A DNA stretch of 64,000 nt from positions 248,001 to 312,000 of the forward strand of contig NZ_LQBP01000003.1 of NCBI RefSeq assembly GCF_001507545.1, in the 5' to 3' direction. Shown piece by piece: positions 60,499 to 64,000 of the stretch. Each line of letters starts with the position of its first letter. Within the stretch, counting starts at the first letter, position 1. The translations under genes were made by a program, and so were the position numbers. The notes beneath the pieces were generated by a model that was given only the letters and a program-made list of their open reading frames with translations, made no database searches and was not told the DNA's origin. The DNA comes from Ruegeria profundi (lineage in GTDB: Bacteria > Pseudomonadota > Alphaproteobacteria > Rhodobacterales > Rhodobacteraceae).

Positions 60499-62454
60499 AT
60501 GGGTACCAAACTTTTGCTTTGTGATTGCGCAGGCAGTCAAACCGTAGACGGCGACCGGATTGCAGGTTCCTGCGATGTTGAATGCTCCAAACTTCATACG
60601 GCGCTATGCACCGATCAGCTGGGGGTGGTGTCACGAGCCTTGCAAGAGGAAGAGCAGGTTCTTATCGCCTGCGGTCAGGAGCAAGATGTGTTCCGCACCC
60701 TTGCCGACGAACTGGAAGTCGACCCGCCAGCCTTCGTGGATCTGCGCGATCGTGCCGGGTGGTCTGAGCAGGGCAGCGCAGCAGCCCCCAAGATGGCCGC
60801 CCTGACTGCCGAGGCATTGCTGCCTCAGCCAATCACGCGCAGCGTTGATGTTGTAAGCGAAGGCACCTGTTTTATTGTTGGCCCCGGTGAACCGGCCTTT
60901 GATTTGGCCAAGAGGCTGTCTGATACGCTGGCCGTTACAGTGCTGATCACTGACAATGCGCAGCCGATCACGCGCAGCTTTGATGTGGTGCGAGGGCAGT
61001 TGCGGTCTGTGTCGGGCGCGTTGGGCGGGTTTTCATTGCGTTTTGACGGACTGCAGCAGCTTGAACCGGGCGGTCGCGGGGCCTTCGGCTGGTCCGAACC
61101 GCGCGATGGCGCGCTGTCATCCTGCGACATTGTTCTTGACTTGACCGGTGGCACTCCGTTCGTTCAGGCCCCCGCCAAGCGCGAGGGGTATTTGCGCGCC
61201 GATCCCAAAGATTTGGTCGCGGTCGAGCGACTTGCCTTCCTGGCAGTCCAACTCGTCGGTACGTTCGAAAAGCCGCTTTACGTTCGTTTGGAAGAGACAC
61301 TCTGCGCGCATTCCCGTGCCGAACAAGTTGCCTGTACCAATTGCCTGGATATCTGCCCGACGGGTGCAATCACCCCGGCGGGTGAGCACGTATCGATTGA
61401 CCCAATGGTGTGCGCCGGATGCGGAGCCTGCGCGGCACTGTGCCCCTCAACTGCCATCACCTACGAAGACCCGCCGGTTTCCGCGCTTCTGTCGCGGATG
61501 CATATTTTGGCGCGTACCTATCGGCGCGCAGGGGGCAAAGCGCCTCGGTTGCTGGTGCATGATGCCCACGGGGCAGAGATGATCCGGCTTGCCGCGCGGT
61601 TCGGGCGCGGCCTGCCAGCAGACGTTATCCCGTTGGAACTGAGCGTGATCTCGGGCTTTGGCCACGCCGAGATGCTGGCCGCGCTGGCCCATGGCTTTGC
61701 ACGTGTCGACATTCTGTTGGCCCCGACCACTGAACGCGAGGCGCTGAGCCAAGAGATTGCGCTTGCGCATGCGATTGCCGGGCCGAATGGGATAGGGCTG
61801 ATTGATGAGGCCGACCCGGATGCAATGTCAGAATTGCTATATACGCAGGACGTACCACTGCCCTTGGCCGATCCGGTCTTGCCGTTGGGCAATCGCCGAC
61901 AAATTACGCGGTTGTCGGCGCAGGCGCTGAACCCTCAGGCAGATGCGCCCTTGCCGTTGCCCGAAAACGCGCCCTATGGAGCCATTGCGGTAGATACCGA
62001 TGCCTGCACGCTGTGCCTGAGCTGTGTCTCGCTGTGCCCATCCGGCGCGTTGATCGACAACCCCGACAAGCCGCAACTGAACTTTCAGCAGGATGCCTGT
62101 CTGCAATGTGGCTTATGCAAGGGCATCTGTCCCGAGGATGCGATCTCTTTGGTTCCGCAACTGGATCTCAGCGACGCCGCATTGTCGCAGCAGGTTCTGA
62201 ACGAGGAGGAACCATTTGCCTGCGTGGAATGCGGTGCCCTGTTTGGGGTGAAGTCCACGATCGAGCGGATCATGGAAAAGCTATCGGGCACGCATCCGAT
62301 GTTCGCCACCTCAGAACAAGCTCGGATGATCCAGATGTGCGACAACTGCCGCGTGAAAGTGCAGTTCCAGCACGACGACAACCCGTTCCAGTCAAAACCG
62401 AAGCCCAAGGTCGTCACGACCGAAGACTACTTCTCAGACAGAAAGGATCACTGA
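60499..62454 (+). CDS. Multi-cluster 4Fe-4S ferredoxin (651 aa)
   Basis: Electron-transfer protein with four 4Fe-4S ligand sets: CTNCLDICPTGA, CAGCGACAALCPSTA, CTLCLSCVSLCPSGA and CLQCGLCKGICPEDA. It also has a C-terminal C-x2-C ... C-x2-C pattern (FACVECGALFG, MCDNCRV). The first 250 residues have single cysteines and no known fold. There is an internal repeat, QPITRSxDVV, near residues 112 and 157. GGGGGAGG precedes ATG 60499. It is divergent from the FDH operon, so it may link to it. Partners are unknown. Confidence 0.85.
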   Translation: MGTKLLLCDCAGSQTVDGDRIAGSCDVECSKLHTALCTDQLGVVSRALQEEEQVLIACGQEQDVFRTLADELEVDPPAFVDLRDRAGWSEQGSAAAPKMAALTAEALLPQPITRSVDVVSEGTCFIVGPGEPAFDLAKRLSDTLAVTVLITDNAQPITRSFDVVRGQLRSVSGALGGFSLRFDGLQQLEPGGRGAFGWSEPRDGALSSCDIVLDLTGGTPFVQAPAKREGYLRADPKDLVAVERLAFLAVQLVGTFEKPLYVRLEETLCAHSRAEQVACTNCLDICPTGAITPAGEHVSIDPMVCAGCGACAALCPSTAITYEDPPVSALLSRMHILARTYRRAGGKAPRLLVHDAHGAEMIRLAARFGRGLPADVIPLELSVISGFGHAEMLAALAHGFARVDILLAPTTEREALSQEIALAHAIAGPNGIGLIDEADPDAMSELLYTQDVPLPLADPVLPLGNRRQITRLSAQALNPQADAPLPLPENAPYGAIAVDTDACTLCLSCVSLCPSGALIDNPDKPQLNFQQDACLQCGLCKGICPEDAISLVPQLDLSDAALSQQVLNEEEPFACVECGALFGVKSTIERIMEKLSGTHPMFATSEQARMIQMCDNCRVKVQFQHDDNPFQSKPKPKVVTTEDYFSDRKDH

Positions 62455-63176
62455 AGCTGTAGCGGGGCGCCAAGTTCCGCCGCCTTGATAACCGACACAA
62501 AAGCCAGAATCGCCTCAAGCTCTTCCAAGGTCATTTGGACCGGATGGATGGGTGAGGGGCGCTCGGGGTCGAAAGGCGGCGTCAGCCCGTCGATCTGCGT
62601 AAAGGCGGGGTGGGGGTTAAGGGCGAAGAAGGCTTCAAACCGTTCGGACCAATCCGGCATCGCGCGCAGCACCGCAAAAGAGGGGGTCGAGCCCAGCCCG
62701 TTCATCCGGTTCCGTGGGCCGATCACGTGACACCGTCCGCAATGGGTCATCGACAATTCCTCGCCCCGAAGTGCATCGCCATCGACAGCGGTTTCCTGCT
62801 GGGTCGCTGCGGCTTCGAAACTGGCAGAGAAGGGTGCGCCTTGTTCCGGTGCAAAGCTTTCAACCGTATTTTTGCCGATATCGGACAACAGCCAATCGCG
62901 GAATCGCTCATGCCTGGCGTCACTTTCGATCCGCAGGTGATAGACCACACCGGCGCGAGCAAAGACCGGATCACCCGGAGGAGCCGTTTCCAACAGCAAA
63001 ACACCCGCATCATCCGCAATAACGCGTATCCCGGTCTTGAGCGAGAAGCGTGGAAGAATATGTTGCAACAGACCGGACTCTTTCACCTCAGCCGGGGCGG
63101 CAAGCCCCAGTGCCTCTTGCGACAAAGAGGGGGTGGCAGAGAGCGTCAGGGTCAGGCACAAAAGGACAAAGCGCAT
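62448..63176 (-). CDS. c-type cytochrome with mini-TupA-like N-terminus (242 aa)
   Basis: Signal peptide at 1-19. Residues about 20-125 contain two short parts that match tungstate-binding TupA (50288): SGLLQHILPRFSLKTGIRV, and HERFRDWLLSDIG, with the middle of TupA missing. The oxyanion STTST part is not kept. Residues 130-240 are a cytochrome c with heme motif CGRCH (MTHCGRCHVIG) and a likely distal methionine in HPVQMTLEEL. It shares seven bases with the polyferredoxin end, and its role may be redox relay to FDH. Confidence 0.75.
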   Translation of the reverse strand: MRFVLLCLTLTLSATPSLSQEALGLAAPAEVKESGLLQHILPRFSLKTGIRVIADDAGVLLLETAPPGDPVFARAGVVYHLRIESDARHERFRDWLLSDIGKNTVESFAPEQGAPFSASFEAAATQQETAVDGDALRGEELSMTHCGRCHVIGPRNRMNGLGSTPSFAVLRAMPDWSERFEAFFALNPHPAFTQIDGLTPPFDPERPSPIHPVQMTLEELEAILAFVSVIKAAELGAPLQLQ

Positions 63177-63240
63177 GGCCTAATCTAGCGGCCTGGCCCC
63201 AAATGCGTCAATTGAACAGAAAAAGACGGAGACACATGCA

Positions 63241-63288
63241 ATGAAAATCAGCCACAAGGTTGGGCAGACGAACGGGGTGCAGGCATGA
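63241..63288 (+). CDS. Possible 15-residue leader peptide before mrp
   Basis: A tiny frame starting at ATG 63241 (MKISHKVGQ) ends in a TGA that overlaps the mrp ATG (ATGA). GGAG lies about ten bases upstream. It may be chance, but translational coupling would fit. No clear role. Confidence 0.25.
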   Translation: MKISHKVGQTNGVQA

Positions 63289-64000
63289 GTGTTCGGGACG
63301 CGGTTCTGGCAAACCTGAAAAAGATTGCCGATCCTGTCTCTGGTCAGGATATCGTCAGCGCGGGTGTTGTACGTGCGTTGAACGTGGACGGCGGCACCGT
63401 GCGGTTTGTGCTGGAGATCGACCCGAAACAGGCCGAGCGTATGGAACCCGTACGGGCCGCTGCGGAACAAGCCGCACAGATGGTTGAAGGCGTTGCCAAC
63501 GTCTCCGCGATGATGACGGCGCACTCCGACAAGGCGCCGCCGGATCTGAAGCCCAAACCAAAACCGTCGCAAACCGGACCCCAGGCCGTGCCGGGTGTTG
63601 ATCGGATTATTGCTGTTGCGTCGGGCAAGGGCGGTGTTGGTAAGTCGACAGTCTCGGCCAACCTTGCCTGCGCCTTGGCGGCTGAAGGACGCCGCGTCGG
63701 CCTGTTGGACGCGGATGTTTATGGCCCGTCGCAGCCTCGTATGCTTGGGGTCTCGGGTCGTCCCGCCAGCCCCGATGGCAAGACGATCCTGCCACTGCGT
63801 AATCATGGCGTGACCATGATGTCGATGGGCCTGATGACCAACGAAGGGCAGGCCGTTGTCTGGCGTGGCCCGATGCTGATGGGTGCGCTGCAACAGATGA
63901 TGAAGCAGGTACAATGGGGCGCGCTGGATGTGCTGATCGTGGACCTGCCGCCCGGTACTGGTGATGTCCAGTTGACGTTGAGCCAGAAATTCAAGGTGGA
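63285..64000 (+). CDS. mrp: Mrp/ApbC iron-sulfur carrier P-loop ATPase, 3' truncated by window edge
   Basis: Carrier that delivers [4Fe-4S] clusters to target proteins. The deviant Walker A is ASGKGGVGKSTVSANLA near residue 110, preceded by a MIP18-like domain (residues about 1-80, VLANLKKIADPVSGQDIVSAG). LLDADVYGPSQPRMLG and IVDLPPGTGD are the Walker B and switch motifs. The frame is open at the window end, so the C-terminal part with the cluster-binding CxxC is not seen. ATG 63285 is the start by homology. It is divergent from the mini-TupA-cytochrome gene. Confidence 0.93.
   Translation, partial: MSVRDAVLANLKKIADPVSGQDIVSAGVVRALNVDGGTVRFVLEIDPKQAERMEPVRAAAEQAAQMVEGVANVSAMMTAHSDKAPPDLKPKPKPSQTGPQAVPGVDRIIAVASGKGGVGKSTVSANLACALAAEGRRVGLLDADVYGPSQPRMLGVSGRPASPDGKTILPLRNHGVTMMSMGLMTNEGQAVVWRGPMLMGALQQMMKQVQWGALDVLIVDLPPGTGDVQLTLSQKFKV

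Overview
The window looks like a chromosomal segment of a marine alphaproteobacterium of the Rhodobacterales (Roseobacter group). This rests on gene content: CarD, an alphaproteobacterial-type RpoH, DUF3305/DUF3306 proteins beside a tungsten-type formate dehydrogenase, PreTA with RutR, a SUV3-like helicase next to an S4 protein, and an aerobic-type cobS/cobT pair. No rRNA or intact tRNA gene was found. The genus cannot be fixed from sequence alone.

Region 1 (1-7711) is the right part of an integrated mobile element that visibly differs from the rest: less GC-rich, dense in short unknown genes, and with its own sequence motifs. It holds the catalytic end of a tyrosine integrase, an Mrr-like restriction endonuclease, a 0.66 kb noncoding stretch with several families of direct repeats, a superfamily-2-like helicase, a run of unknown genes including a protein resembling T7-type small terminases, and an opposite-strand membrane protein. 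It ends at 7657-7711 in a perfect 3' half of a tRNA-Leu(GAG) gene, read as the distal attachment site. A compact element with integrase, its own helicase and putative origin repeats, a small-terminase-like protein but no virion genes suggests a phage satellite or similar parasite (inference).

Region 2 (8010-14079) is a same-strand cluster for surface glycan work: two paralogous glycosyltransferases, an alpha/beta-hydrolase-like protein, a fucosyltransferase-like/TPR protein and a sulfotransferase-like protein. Region 3 (14083-38405) is mostly core chromosome: RluD-type pseudouridine synthase, RpoH, a Gfo/Idh oxidoreductase, a DksA-like protein, PepF, a lysophospholipase-like hydrolase with an SCP2 protein, a TPR protein, SUV3-like helicase, S4 protein, FdxA, CarD, a potassium channel, CobS/CobT, a KefB/C-type antiporter, an Lrp regulator divergent from HPPD, a large proline-rich membrane protein with a GspC/PilP-like end, a SIMPL protein, MetY and a glycosyltransferase.

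Region 4 (38710-48728) is a complete reductive pyrimidine degradation module: preT and preA (dihydropyrimidine dehydrogenase), rutR, beta-ureidopropionase, dihydropyrimidinase and a four-gene NMT1/THI5-type ABC importer. A perfect 18-bp RutR-type palindrome lies between rutR and the catabolic operon.

Region 5 (48828-63176) is a tungstate and formate dehydrogenase system. A tungstate ABC importer (tupB, tupC, tupA) converges on an operon that encodes DUF3305 and DUF3306 proteins, a TorD-like chaperone, a small Tat-signal protein, the catalytic, iron-sulfur and cytochrome b subunits, a WD40-cytochrome c fusion, an overlooked 41-residue peptide and a HTH-plus-periplasmic-binding-domain regulator. 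Next to it are a polyferredoxin and a c-type cytochrome fused to what looks like a shrunken tungstate-binding TupA. The window closes inside an Mrp/ApbC iron-sulfur carrier ATPase gene.
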